NCBI RefSeq assembly: GCF_014898055.3
Contig: NW_023601104.1
Coordinates: 86,721,106 to 86,785,105, forward strand
DNA: 64,000 nt
Reading direction: 5' to 3'
DNA from: Talpa occidentalis
Taxonomy: Eukaryota; Chordata; Mammalia; Eulipotyphla; Talpidae
The translations under genes and the position numbers were made by a program. This document shows, piece by piece, positions 13,181-23,800 of this stretch (its first letter is position 1; each line of letters begins with the position of its first letter). The notes below the pieces were generated by a model. That model was given only the letters and a program-made list of their open reading frames with translations. It searched no databases and was not told the origin of the DNA.

Positions 13181-13417
13181 AAAGGCCCATCACCCAATTA
13201 ACACAGTTTTCATAAACTGAAAAGCTAATAAGTGACCCACTATCCTAGTTAGGTGTATCACCTACATAATTTAGTTAATTCAAGATATATGTGTTGCATT
13301 CCTATTTTGTGCCCAATTCTATGAGAAAACAAATGATACAATCCTTAAGGTTGTCTTGACAGTAGTAACATATGTTAGTGAGAAATATAAAAGAACACGT
13401 AATAAAGAAACATACCT

Positions 13418-13472
13418 GGGCCTCCTTGGTTGTGCAAGGTGTTAAGACACAACCTATGAAGTGCCTGGGTTA
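13418..13472 (+). mobile_element. tRNA-derived SINE, family B, head fragment
   Basis: Only the tRNA-like head remains (GGCCTCCTTGGTTGTGCAAG, then TTAAGACACAACCTATGAAG). The body and tail are absent. Confidence 0.7.
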
Positions 13473-13846
13473 GGTATTTTGGAGTAGGGGAAAGATTATA
13501 GAAAGAAAATAATTTAAGGTTTTGGGAAGTAAACAATGCAAGACAGAAACAAATTTGTGTTTTGCTCAGACAACTTATTGCAAAATACAGATATTTACAA
13601 GGGTAGAATGCAGACCAGTTCAGTAACCCTTGTCATTGAGAAATTCTGTCCTGAACAGAGCGTGTAGAATTTTGCAACCTCGTCAGTATAAGATTAACTA
13701 ATGTTAGTAACTGATATCAGGTGGATAAAAAAAGTGTTAATAGCCAAATAAAAGCACACAATTTTCTTAAGCTAGGGATTTGGAAGGAAACTCTTCTCCT
13801 TCCCACTATTCTTCCACACCTACTGCCCAGAGTCTTTTTCAGTAAG

Positions 13847-13848
<2 letters not shown>

Positions 13849-13878
<30 letters not shown>

Positions 13879-14106
13879 ATTTATACAAGCACTGGACACA
13901 GTCAGAAGCGCGGGAGGGTGAGAGAATTCACCAGAGACAGAGAACAGGCAGACCAATGAAGTACACTGCTGAGGGGAGCATCGGGCGGCAGGAGAGGTCT
14001 GCACTATGTGGGACCCTCGCCAGGTGGCTGGGGATCGAACCGGCGCAGCAGAGGCTATGGGCAGCTTCGCAACCCAGCGCTCAACCACTGCGCCATTGGG
14101 GAGGCC
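13849..14106 (-). mobile_element. tRNA-derived SINE, family A, minus
   Basis: Long T tract, (ATTT)n, body and head ending GCGCCATTGGGGAGGCCC. Imperfect flanking repeats (TTTTTCAGTAAGTTTT and TTTTTGAGTAAGTTTT) mark the insertion site. Confidence 0.9.
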
Positions 14107-15272
14107 CTTTTTGAGTAAGTTTTAAAAGCTAATTGTCTAGGTTCCACATTGTTACACGATTTTAACTTTCTAAGGCCCCTCCTTTACCTTTAATATCTAT
14201 GCACAGTAACTACGCGTGTAACTGAATCCAAGCATGTGCCCTGATGTTCCTCTGCATTTGAGGGAAGAGAAATTGAGGGTGAGAGGAAGTGAAGATGAGA
14301 ATTTAAATGTCCTTAGTCTCATTTGTCAGCTCTGATTCCAAATTTCCCCCAGCTTCTTGATCATCTCCAACCATTTCCTCTTTTAATCGCCATGCTGGGC
14401 AGTTTTCTGTATTCCCAACATAATATCAGTTAACATTTATGTAGTGCTTATGCTCTGATGCAACCTCTTGTACTAAGTATTTCAGATGTATTATCTCGTT
14501 AATGAAGGCAGCCCCCTCTCTCCGTTCTGCAAGGCATGAAATAATCAAGGCTGTAGGTACAGCAGTCAATGGTGAGGATTTACAAAACAGGAAAGAGCTT
14601 AAAACTGAGTATCAGACTGTTCCTAAAGACCATTGCTCACACCCCAAGGAAGGAATCTTTATGGATTACCTTTCTTTTGCAGCTAATGGAGCCAACTCTT
14701 CAAATTTTCAAACTGCTCTTTCTGACTGCTAAGAGAAAACTGAAAATTCTAAAATCTTAGGATTAAATTCTAAAGTCAATCCTCTTGAAAACCACTTAAA
14801 TTCCCCATTTCATAAAGTGTAAGATATGTCTTTTTTAATGAAAGTCACTCTATTACCCTCAGTTTTTTCAGTTTCTTCACAGAGGATGCTAACCAAGTCA
14901 TTGTCACGAAAATTCTCAACCACTTCAACAAAGTGTACCAGTTCATGGTCAATATGGGGAAGTTATTAAATGAGTCACACAATTATCCCTTGAGTTAATT
15001 GTTGTGAATGCAGATTTTCAGGCTTGACAGCATTCTTTACTTACCTCATGGACCAACCACGCAGAGTGGCAGACAAAAAAAGTTGAATAGAAGTATAATG
15101 GGATTCCACTATACTTTATTATGTGACACAATTTTAATTCCACTCCATGGCATCCTGCCATGGGCCCACTGAAGTATCTTTCTAAACCAAAGAGAATTCC
15201 ACTTTAAATCTCCACGAATGACTTACATAAACCCTACCTTTTTTCTCTTGACATCTCAAACATTGCAGGGAA
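14107..15272. other. Unassigned intergenic sequence
   Basis: A segment around 14420-14520 is weakly MIR-like. Overlapping open frames at 14502-14760 show no domain. Nothing else is recognised. Confidence 0.35.
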
Positions 15273-15532
15273 ATTTTTTTTTTAATATTCATTTATTTAT
15301 TTTGTAGAACTGGAGAGTGGGCCAGAGGTGCAGGGAGTGAGAGGACTCACCAGAGACAGAGTGGGGAACAGAAAAGTTGGATCTACTAAAATATATTGCT
15401 AAGGGGAGCAGTGGGCGAGAAAGAAGAGGTCTGCTACGCCATATGTGGTTAGCTTCCTGACCCTGGATCGAACTCAGGCCATAGGAATGATAGCACTGAA
15501 ATTTAACTCCTAGGCCACCAGGGAGGCCCATC
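15273..15532 (-). mobile_element. tRNA-derived SINE, family B, minus
   Basis: T tract, a GTAGAACTGGAGAGTGGGCC body start, the AGAGGTCTGCTACGCC core and a head ending GGCCACCAGGGAGGCCC. Moderately diverged. Confidence 0.85.
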
Positions 15533-15551
15533 TTTCAAAAATTTATCTGTT

Positions 15552-15690
15552 GGGCCTCCCTGATGGCCTAGGGGTTAACTCTCAGTTAGATCCCCACTCT
15601 GCCTCTGGTGAATTCTCTCACCCCCTGAACCTCTGGTCTACTCCCCAGTTCGTTTACCAAAAAAATAAATCATTGAAAAAACAAAAATTT
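15552..15690 (+). mobile_element. tRNA-derived SINE, family B, plus, internally deleted
   Basis: Head TGGGCCTCCCTGATGGCCTA joined directly to the 3' body (CTCTGGTGAATTCTCTCACC) and an A-rich end. About 100 bases of the middle are missing. It lies 19 bases from an opposite-orientation copy, so the two could pair as RNA. Confidence 0.8.
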
Positions 15691-17339
15691 TGAAAGGAGC
15701 TATAGTCAAAATATGTGTACTTTCTTCCCTCAACACTGCTAATCTAGACCAAGACAAGAACTAAATAAAATCTATTCACTTGTTGAGAGTGAATTTCAGG
15801 GTCCATAATATTTTTTCCCTTCTGTTCTTCTCATCCCTTCTCTTCTTTCTCATTAATGGCCATAAGTCCACAAATCCTACACTAATCTGGTAGCAGTGGC
15901 AGAGAAAGGGACAAATCTGAGGCTAAAGTGATTGGTCTCTTTTTAAACGAACCCTTATTTCACATCTCATCTGCTGGTTCTCTATTTTCTATTTGTTGAG
16001 TTTATCCTCATTAGGAAGCAAAAATTAACCAGGAGAAATAACTTTCTTGTTATGTAGCAAAAGCACACCAAAAAAATATGAATGAGCAAGTATAACTCAA
16101 AATGCAATTGACTATGAATGAAATTCACTCTTGTGTTTTAGTATAACTTTCTTGTTATCTTAAAATCAATTCTCCCTTTCACATCTGAGCCACTGCAGTC
16201 TGGAAAGTCTCAGTTGCTTTTCTTTCTTTTTGCAAGGCAGGTTGTTGCTCTCAAGAATGCTGCAAGAATGTTAATTCTCCTGATTCACTGGGCAATACGT
16301 GTTTATCCCCCTTTGCTCTGTTACAACACTTTTAATAAGGAATGGAACTGCAGGAAAAAAACAAAAAAGCTCAGTACAATAGCAAGGATACAAGTACTTG
16401 GTGACTAGACTGATTCGTGGGAAAAGGAGGAAGAATTAGCGATTTAGAAATGCTGAACCTGAATAAAAAGGATCTTTAATAGTCTACCCCTCTTAATCTC
16501 TCCCTCAACCCCAAGGGCTATTGCTGTCTGTCTCAGCTCCCACTCAGCACCCTCCCAAGATTGTCCCTGGGCTGGGGCAAGGGGAGAGAAAGAAGGGTGG
16601 AGGAGAGGGTTAGCAGCAAAAGGACCAGCTGGGTTCTTGGTTATTTATAGAATGAGGGATATTTTGTATCATTTAATTAATTAAAAAATGGAAAAGTAAA
16701 AACAAATGCTGTACCTGGTCATAGCTATTCAATGTCTTCAAGTAGCCTATCTAAACCCATTGTTTTAAAATAAAAAGTTGCTATTAATTTTGCTACCAAA
16801 ATACCAAATGAGTTGCCCACCAATTTATTCTCCTGAGATTTTTAATTTTGAATTCTTTCAATTCAAAATAGCCAAAATATCAGTCCACTGCTCAGTTTGG
16901 GAAAAGCTAACAATAAAGTCTATGTGATTTCTCCAACATAATATAAGACAGAAATGGCATAACCAAGGAAAAAGAGCAAAACATCATGACACCTACCCAC
17001 AGAGGTCACTCATAAAAGGTCATTAATAAAAGGTCATTATTAATAAGAGGGCATTAATAAAAGAATGAATGGCCCTGATTTCTACTCGAGATCTATGACC
17101 TTTTTTCACAAAAATGCCAGCTTTTGTGAAGAGTCCTTCCCTTTCACCTTCTTTACCTCCTTCTCCTTTTCATCATAATTTGTTGACCCTCTTGTACCTA
17201 GTCTCTTCTCTTAATACATTTCATGTCTCTAACTAGACATAAAACACAAAATACATATTCTCCACTTCAAAACTTTTTCAAATGAATTTCATTTAACCCA
17301 TACATTCCCTTGTTAGCCCAACACGCTTCCCTCTACATT
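15691..17339. other. Unassigned intergenic sequence
   Basis: AT-rich, with no element recognised apart from an imperfect short tandem array around 17005-17065 built on AAAAGGTCATTAAT. Confidence 0.4.
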
Positions 17340-18035
17340 ATCCATCAGTGGCCAGCACTCTGCAATGTGCTGGCTTTATATGTGCTACTTCATTTAATCC
17401 TCACAGCAACTATTAAATAGATAACATTACTGTAACCGGAAGACCGGAATTCGGGCCACCTGTCACCGCCAAATGTCAACAGAGACAGGATTTGAATCTT
17501 TAAAGTGAGCTTTAATCAGACAGCCGGCAATCTGGAAGACGGGGGTTAACACCCTAAAGAAACCACCTTAACATTTCATTTCCAGCTGCCTTTTTTATAG
17601 TGAGTTGAATAAAGACAGTTCAGCAGCAAGCAGGCCTTCACTGCTGCCAGGAGATTGCGATGTGTAGCCCACAGAGCTCCTTATCACCCTCCTGGACACC
17701 TGGCGTCAAGCCCATCCCACTGTGCTGAGGCTGGTCTTCAGATAGCCTTGGCTCCCACACTCCCCCAGACGTGTCCTTGGGCTGGAAAATCAACTCAGAG
17801 CAGGCAGGCCATAAACAATACGTGTGTGCAGATGTCCTGCTATACCAGCCCGATCTCCACCCCCTCCCTAGCCCCTGTCATTACTGTCCTTATTTTACAG
17901 GTTAAAAAAAAATCTAAGGCACAAAGAAATCTATTAACTTGTTCAAGATTCATAAAGCTGATGGGGGATGGAACTTGTCTGACTCAGGTGTACACTCTAA
18001 TCTGGGTACTGCTCTGCCATCTACAGGAGATCCTG
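17340..18035 (+). repeat. MIR element interrupted by a solo LTR
   Basis: The left part (CATTTAATCCTCACAGCAAC up to 17430) and right part (from 17881: CCTTATTTTACAGGTT, then GGCACAAAGAAATC and TTAACTTGTTCAAG) join into a continuous MIR once 17431-17880 is removed. Confidence 0.8.
17431..17880 (-). mobile_element. Solo LTR of a class I endogenous retrovirus, minus
   Basis: 450 bases with TG...CA ends (TGTAACCGG... to ...CCCCTGTCA), flanked by the 4-bp duplication TTAC (17427-17430, 17881-17884). Read on the minus strand it has a TATA-like CTATAAAAAAGG, then an ATTAAAG poly(A)-type signal, then a U5 ending GGTTACA. No internal retroviral sequence adjoins it, so it is a solo LTR left by recombination. 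The family is not named. Confidence 0.85.
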
Positions 18036-19800
18036 AGTGGGTCAACTCAGCTCCAGGTGATAGCAATGAACAGCAAAGTCCTCTGTCTAATCAATATAGT
18101 AGTCACATTTGAAGCGCCCACTCTAGGAGGTTTAAAGGATCAAGGTAAGTGAAACATGGGCCAGTTCCTCCAGTGATACCCTGTTCAGAAGACGGTTTTG
18201 ATAGCAAATGCACACTTGCCCAGGCCCCAGGGCAACACACTTGACATTTTTGAATGTCAAGTTTGAATTACAAAAGGGTACCCTGCTTTCTGGGCTGACA
18301 AAGCCTCACATCAGAGCACAGAGAATAGTGCAAGGAGATCAAGCAAGCACTGGAACCTACCTCTACCTTCTCAGAAACGTTCTTTTGTGTAGAGAGTGGA
18401 TTCTTCAGTTTCACAGTTGGTACCCACACTATGAGCTTATGGAGGTCTATTCTTCAGATGTAGATAAGATTAACATAACATCTGAAGCTTAGAATTTACA
18501 AAAAACACAAATCTATTTGTAAGGAAATACTGGAGTAGGAGTTGAATGTTTAATATTTCATTTCAGTAACAATATGGATAAAAGGCAGGAATGGAAGTTA
18601 GTCTGTAGGAAACACTGTATAAAGTTATTCCAGTGGTAAAGAGTGGATGGATGAATAAATGGAAAACTAAGGAAGCAAGGAAGACCTATGAAGGACCTAT
18701 GGAGGAAAAAGCGCATCCTTAATATTGAAACTTTAGGAAAAGGTGATATGCGGATTGTAAACCAGCACATGCAGAAATGTTCTGCAGTGCAGTTGCAACA
18801 AGAAATATTTTATAAGCACTTATAAAGTCTCATCAAAATAATATTTTCCCTATCCTCTGATATTATCATCATCCACATCAGCTATAACAAACATTTAAAG
18901 AATTCTTAAGATTAGCAAAATACTTGGTTTTAGTCACCAGTTATCTCAAAACTATATTGTCATTCTTGCCTTAAAAAGAATTAAATAAAAGATGATAATG
19001 TATAATGCAAGGTACAAAAGACAAGCACCAAATAAATGGTTTTGAAAAGATTTTAGAAAACCTGGGATGAAGTTAAATGGATTATTACAATCAGGGGAAA
19101 GATTTAGAGAAGAGTTGTGTTTTGAGCTTGCTCTTGAAATAATAGGGTAACACTTCAAAAGACAATGTGGGGCAGACAAGAAGCACTGGAATAAACCAAG
19201 TATGGGGAACACCATCATGTAAGTAAAGTAGGAAGACTAATGTGTAACTGATGGTAAGAGTGGAAATAAGAAAAATGGCAAGCTGTATTTTCTCAAAACA
19301 AATGCAATGAACAGAAACTTTACCAGTCCTGCATATTCTTCCAGAACTTTCCAACCACCATCAAATGCTGGAGTTGATTTCCCTACTTCTTTGTTCTGGG
19401 TGGCTTATGTCTGCTCCAACTTATAGAGAACAGTGGAATGGGGCTCTATGGCTGCTAAGGCTAACTCACGAAAGGACACAGCGTCTGTGAGGTTTTCTTT
19501 CAGAACACTCACCTGTGGAGTTCAGCTATCACGTCTGGAGGGAGTCCAGGCCATGTGGAGAGACACATGCAGGTGTTAAAGATGACAGCCCAGCTGTAAG
19601 GAACTCAGATGACTGCCAGAATCAACCACCACATACATGCACAGAGATCTAGATGATCCCAGCTGTCAGACTGAGTCTTCTAGCAGAGAAGTCACAGAAC
19701 ATGTGATCCACATAGTCCATGAGCATAATAAATGCTTGTTTCAGACAAATACATTTTGGAATAATTTGCTTCATAGGTGTAGTAACTGGGACACTATTAG
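18036..19800. other. Unassigned intergenic sequence
   Basis: No exon or repeat recognised. The open frames here on both strands overlap one another and lack domains. Confidence 0.4.
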
Positions 19801-20430
19801 TGAGTGACTCCGGGTGCCCCATACTGTGCTGGTACCTTACATTTAATATCAGTTATCTATTCTGTGTAATAAACCACCTCAAGCCCCAGTAAATTATAAC
19901 AATAGAAGTTTATTGTTATAGCTCACACATCTTTATTATTATAGGCATTGGCTGACCTAGCCCAGTCTCACTCATTGTCTAGATGTTGACTAGAAGCCCT
20001 GGTGGGCTTGCTGGGGCAATTTAATTAGGACAGATGTGCTCTACATGTCTATGATTCCTTCTCTTGGGACCAACAGACTGGCTTGGATATGTCATTTTCG
20101 TGGAGAGGCAGCAGCAAAGGAACAAGAATGGAAATAGATAAGACTTCTTGAAGCCTAACACTAGAAATGGTGACTTCTATTGGCCAAATCAAGTCAGATG
20201 GCCAGACCCAGTTGGAAGAGGTGGGAAAATAGGCTCCACCTATTTATTGCACTGCAAAGGCAAAGGCAAAAGGTGTGTTCATAGGGAGGGGTGAAGAATA
20301 GGAACTATTAATTCATCTATTACATATTTCATCTTTATAATTATCCACTAAGTACCATTATTATCCCCATTTAATTCATTTCATTGACAAATAAACCAAA
20401 GTCCAGAGACATTAAATAATGTTAGTTAAC
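19801..20430. repeat. Old interspersed repeats (MIR split by an unidentified LTR-like element)
   Basis: 19801-19855 and 20310-20430 (TTATTATCCCCATTTAATTC) look like the two halves of a MIR. The segment between begins GTGTAATAAACCACCTCAAG and includes TATTGGCCAAATCAAGTCA, which resembles an ancient mammalian interspersed repeat that I cannot name with certainty. Confidence 0.5.
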
Positions 20431-20813
20431 AGAAATTCTGGTGAGACTACAGCTCTTTCTGGTAGCTCATCACCCCAAACCATCTAAGAGATGGCATTTC
20501 AGAAGACGTCTTTGTTTTATTCTTTTAGCTGCCAGATCCCCAAATGGGTGTGGGAATTCTGGCTCCCCAAATATATTTTTTTAATTATTTATTAATTATG
20601 CATACAAGAACTGGGTATAGTCCAGAGGTGCAGGGTAGGCTGAGAGGTGGTGGTGGTGGGAGGATTCACCAGAGATAGAGTGGGGAACATGACAGGCAGA
20701 TCTACTGAAATACACTGCTAAGGGGAGCAGCGGGTAAAACAGGAGATATCTGCTGCTCCATATGTGGGCTAACTCCCTGGCTGGGGATTGAACTCAGCCC
20801 ACAGCAGTCATAG

Positions 20814-21220
20814 TGTTATAGGACAGGGAGAGGGGTAGCCCAAGCCCCACAAACCTGCCTATTCTAAATGGGTTCTGCCATTCGCCGCATCAACACAAAA
20901 CATAGGAGACTTTAATGGGAAGGAACTTTAATAAAACTAGGAAACAATACAGGTAAGGCAAAGAGTCTAGTTTCTAAATGAAGCACCTAAAGTTACCCGT
21001 CCCCTCGTGGGTAAAAGTCCATCCATATGGGATTGGCCCAGAACAAGGCCCCAAAGCCTGCCACAAGTCTAAAGCATCTTCCAGTGGGGACCCACAGAAA
21101 TGGGTCACAAACAACCAGACAAGCCCGGAAGGAAAAGAGCAAAATCAACATCAAGATAAAAGCTGCCATTGTCACCTCCCCACAGGTCTCACCCACATCT
21201 GTGTCACCCAGTCCACGACC
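20814..21220 (-). repeat. Inverted 5'-truncated LTR arm of the provirus remnant
   Basis: The reverse complement matches 21452-21858 without net length change. It starts TGTTATAGGACAG, which is the U5 terminus read backwards. The upstream U3 third of the LTR is absent. Confidence 0.88.
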
Positions 21221-21270
21221 AAAAAATTGTGCCACCATAGATATGGTGGAATAAAATTAAAAGGGGGGAT

Positions 21271-21858
21271 TGTAACAGGGTGGTCTCCAGGAAAGGGGGA
21301 GGTTCCCTGCCCCACCCAAGGAAGGGTGGAGCTGAGCAGGAAGAGGAGAAGCTGCAAGAAGAGACTGAGGAAGGAAGCAGGATGGGGCAAGGAGACCTGG
21401 AGGAGGCACATGGAGCCTAGAGACATGTGAAGAAACTGCGCTTGTCTTTTGGGTTGTGGACTGGGTGACACAGATGTGGGTGAGACCCGTGGGGAGGTGA
21501 CAATGGCAGTTTTTATCTGGATGTTGATTTTGCTCTTTTCCTTCCGGGCTTGTCCGGTTGTTTGTGACCCTTTTCTGTGGGTCCCCACTGGAAGATGTTT
21601 TAGACTTGTGGCAGGCTTTGGGGCCTTGCTCTGGGCCGACCCCATATGGATGGAGTTTTACCCACGAGGGGATGGGTAACTTTGGGTGCTTCATTTAGAA
21701 ACTAGACTCTTTGCCTTACCTGTATTGTTTCCTAGTTTTATTAAAGTTCCTTTCCATTAAAGTCTTATATGTTTTGTGCTGATGCGGCGGATGGCAGAAC
21801 CCATTTAGAATAGGCAGGTTTGCGGGGTTTGGGCTGCCCCTCTCCCTGTCCTATAACA
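21271..21858 (+). mobile_element. Complete LTR of the provirus remnant
   Basis: 588 bases with TG...CA ends, directly after a polypurine tract and AT. ATTAAA motifs near its 3' part are candidate poly(A) signals. Open frames on both strands of this LTR and its inverted partner mirror one another and are not genes. Confidence 0.85.
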
Positions 21859-21903
21859 ATAGCATGTTAGCACTGAGACAACCTTACATCACCAGGGAGG
21901 CCC

Positions 21904-22865
21904 CCACTCTTCCTTACTTAAACTAATTCCTCATCTTCTTTTAATTGACCCTCAGGATCACAATCTCAACACGCCTCATGTGCTACTAGAAGTCCAAAAC
22001 CTTTTTACCCTTCTACCCCAATTCACTAATGAATATGATCTCAACTCCCTAAAGCTTTTCTGTGTCCTCTGAAGCTCATGCCCTGCCATCAGTCTTTATC
22101 TGTGACATCCTCTCTGAATATTCCCTTAACTTCTGGAAATGTGCAACCCCGGTTCCCTGACTGAAACCTTTAACGCCCTAAGGCACTGCTTCCGCTTCTC
22201 TTCAGTCCTCTCAAAAGGATGTGTGTTTTTATTATACTATGTCTCTGGGCTTGAAGATGAGCTATAAGACCAGTATCTTCCTTGCTTCCAATACTTTCAT
22301 AAATCCTTCTGCTTTCTCTTCAAAACTTAGATGCTTTGAAGTTCATGAGATCAGAGACTACAACCTCAAATATTGCTAGCCTGATGACCGCCAACTCTCT
22401 ACTAATTCTTTGAAGATTTTGGCACCTAGCTGTCTATCTTCCTCTCCAAATCCTGCTGTTTTGGAAACTGAAATTGGCCCAATTAGTCTAGTTTCAGTAC
22501 TAATTCTCTAAGGTATAATTTGTAGATTCACTAGCAGATTTGATTTACCTGCCATGATATATTTTATCAGAAAGCTGTCTTTACGGAATTCTCTGTCACA
22601 TCAGAAGTCTATCAAGTTGATGGCATGTGAGTAAGAAGATAAAGTTGACAGATAAATCAAAGAGCATCTGGTCATTAGAATATTTTTATTAAAACGTCTG
22701 AGCGAGCACCTTCATTTTTACCATTTTGACCTGCCCCAAATCACAGCTGTTCAACTTGTAATTCAAGATAAGGCATATATAGTTGAGATATAAGAATCAG
22801 AGGAGGAAACACATGTAATTAAAAATGTTTAATATTAATTAAATTTGTAACACTATAACATTACT
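21904..22865. other. Unassigned intergenic sequence
   Basis: AT-rich with pyrimidine-rich patches. I see no exon or named repeat. Confidence 0.4.
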
Positions 22866-23148
22866 TTTTTTTTTTAAAGATTTATTTATTTATTTGTTTG
22901 TTTATTTATTTATTTAAGCATTGGGTACAGTCAGAAGTGTGGGAGGGTGAGAGAATTCACCAGAGCCAGAGCAGGGAGCAGAACAGGCAGACAGACAAAG
23001 TACACTGCTGAGGGGAGCAGCGGGCGGCAGGAGAGATCTGCACGCCATGTGGGACCCTCGCCCAGCGGCCGGGGATCGAACCGGTGCTGCAGAGGCTGTG
23101 GGCAGCTTCGCAACCCAGCGCTCAACCGCTGCGCCACTGGGGAGGCCC
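22866..23148 (-). mobile_element. tRNA-derived SINE, family A, minus, with target duplication
   Basis: T tract and (ATTT)n, a body with GGAGAGATCTGCACGCCATG, and a head ending GCGCCACTGGGGAGGCCC. TAACATTACTT flanks both sides (about 22855-22865 and 23149-23159). Confidence 0.92.
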
Positions 23149-23189
23149 TAACATTACTTCTTAAGAATACTGACCATCTTCTTATTTCT

Positions 23190-23370
23190 TTGTAACATTT
23201 TTTTTGGTTGTTGTGGTAACATTGGTTTACAACATTTTATATAATTAAGGGGTACAGGCTCATACCTCAATAGATGTGTTATCATACCATACCCACCTCC
23301 AAAACCCCCATAATCCTCCACCATAGTTTACTGGGCAGTCTTCTCCCTTTCTACCTTCCACTCTGCCCCT
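23190..23370 (-). mobile_element. L1 3' end fragment, minus
   Basis: GTGGTAACATTGGTTTACAA followed by a CACCTCCAAAACCCCCATAA-type segment resembles the reverse complement of an L1 3' UTR. A related fragment lies at 52590-52770. It has no coding content. Confidence 0.55.
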
Positions 23371-23384
23371 CTTAACCATACACT

Positions 23385-23800
23385 GATAAGATTAGTGGGT
23401 TGAATTGTAGCCTACCAAAACAATAGTTTGAAATCCTAGTTAATCCCTAGTAAGTCAGAAAGTGATCTTATTTGGAAATAGGGCCTTTTTCAGAGGAAAT
23501 CAAGTTAAAATGAGGTCATTAAGGTACATCTTCAATCAAGTAAATAGGATGCTTACGTAAAAGGGAAATGTTTATAGACAGACATGCACAGAGGGGAATC
23601 AATCTAAAGACAGAGAGAGAGTATCATGTAAAGATGGAGGCAGAAATTGGAATGATACAAGTACAAGCCAAATGATTGCTGGCTGCCACCAGAAGCTGGA
23701 GAGAGGCAAGGAAGGATTCTACCCAGAGTGTCTGACATTGTCCTAGAATTGGCATTACTGAGTCGATGGGCAGCGTATGTAACTTTGCTGTATATAACTG
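23385..23800 (+). mobile_element. MaLR LTR (MLT1-like), plus
   Basis: Matches the MLT1 order: GTTGAATTGTAGCC, TTATTTGGAAATAGGGCC, AAGTTAAAATGAGGTCATTA, GACAGACATGCACAGAGGG, GATGGAGGCAGAAATTGGA and CACCAGAAGCTGGAGAGAGG. It is old and truncated at the 3' end. Confidence 0.75.

Larger units (their letters stand above)
20814..21858. mobile_element. Rearranged class I provirus remnant with inverted LTR ends
   Basis: A 1045-bp insertion flanked by the 4-bp duplication ATAG (20810-20813, 21859-21862). The right part is a complete LTR (21271-21858; TGTAACAGGG... to ...CCTATAACA). It is preceded by a polypurine tract AAAAGGGGGG at 21260 and two spacer bases, as in gammaretroviruses. The left part (20814-21220) is an inverted copy of the last 407 bases of the same LTR, roughly 95% identical by eye. 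About 50 bases between them are 3' internal sequence. No retroviral gene remains. Confidence 0.85.
20573..21903 (-). mobile_element. tRNA-derived SINE, family B, minus, split by a provirus remnant
   Basis: 20573-20813 holds the tail and body (GGCAGATCTACTGAAATACA and GGGGATTGAACTCAGCCCA). 21859-21903 completes the head, ending CATCACCAGGGAGGCCC. The two parts fit together once 20814-21858 and one ATAG are removed, so the SINE is older than the retroviral insertion. Confidence 0.88.

Noticed and set aside
20978..21694. Mirror-image open frames on both strands that translate to similar proteins
   Set aside because: They arise from the inverted LTR arms read on opposite strands. They are LTR sequence, not genes.
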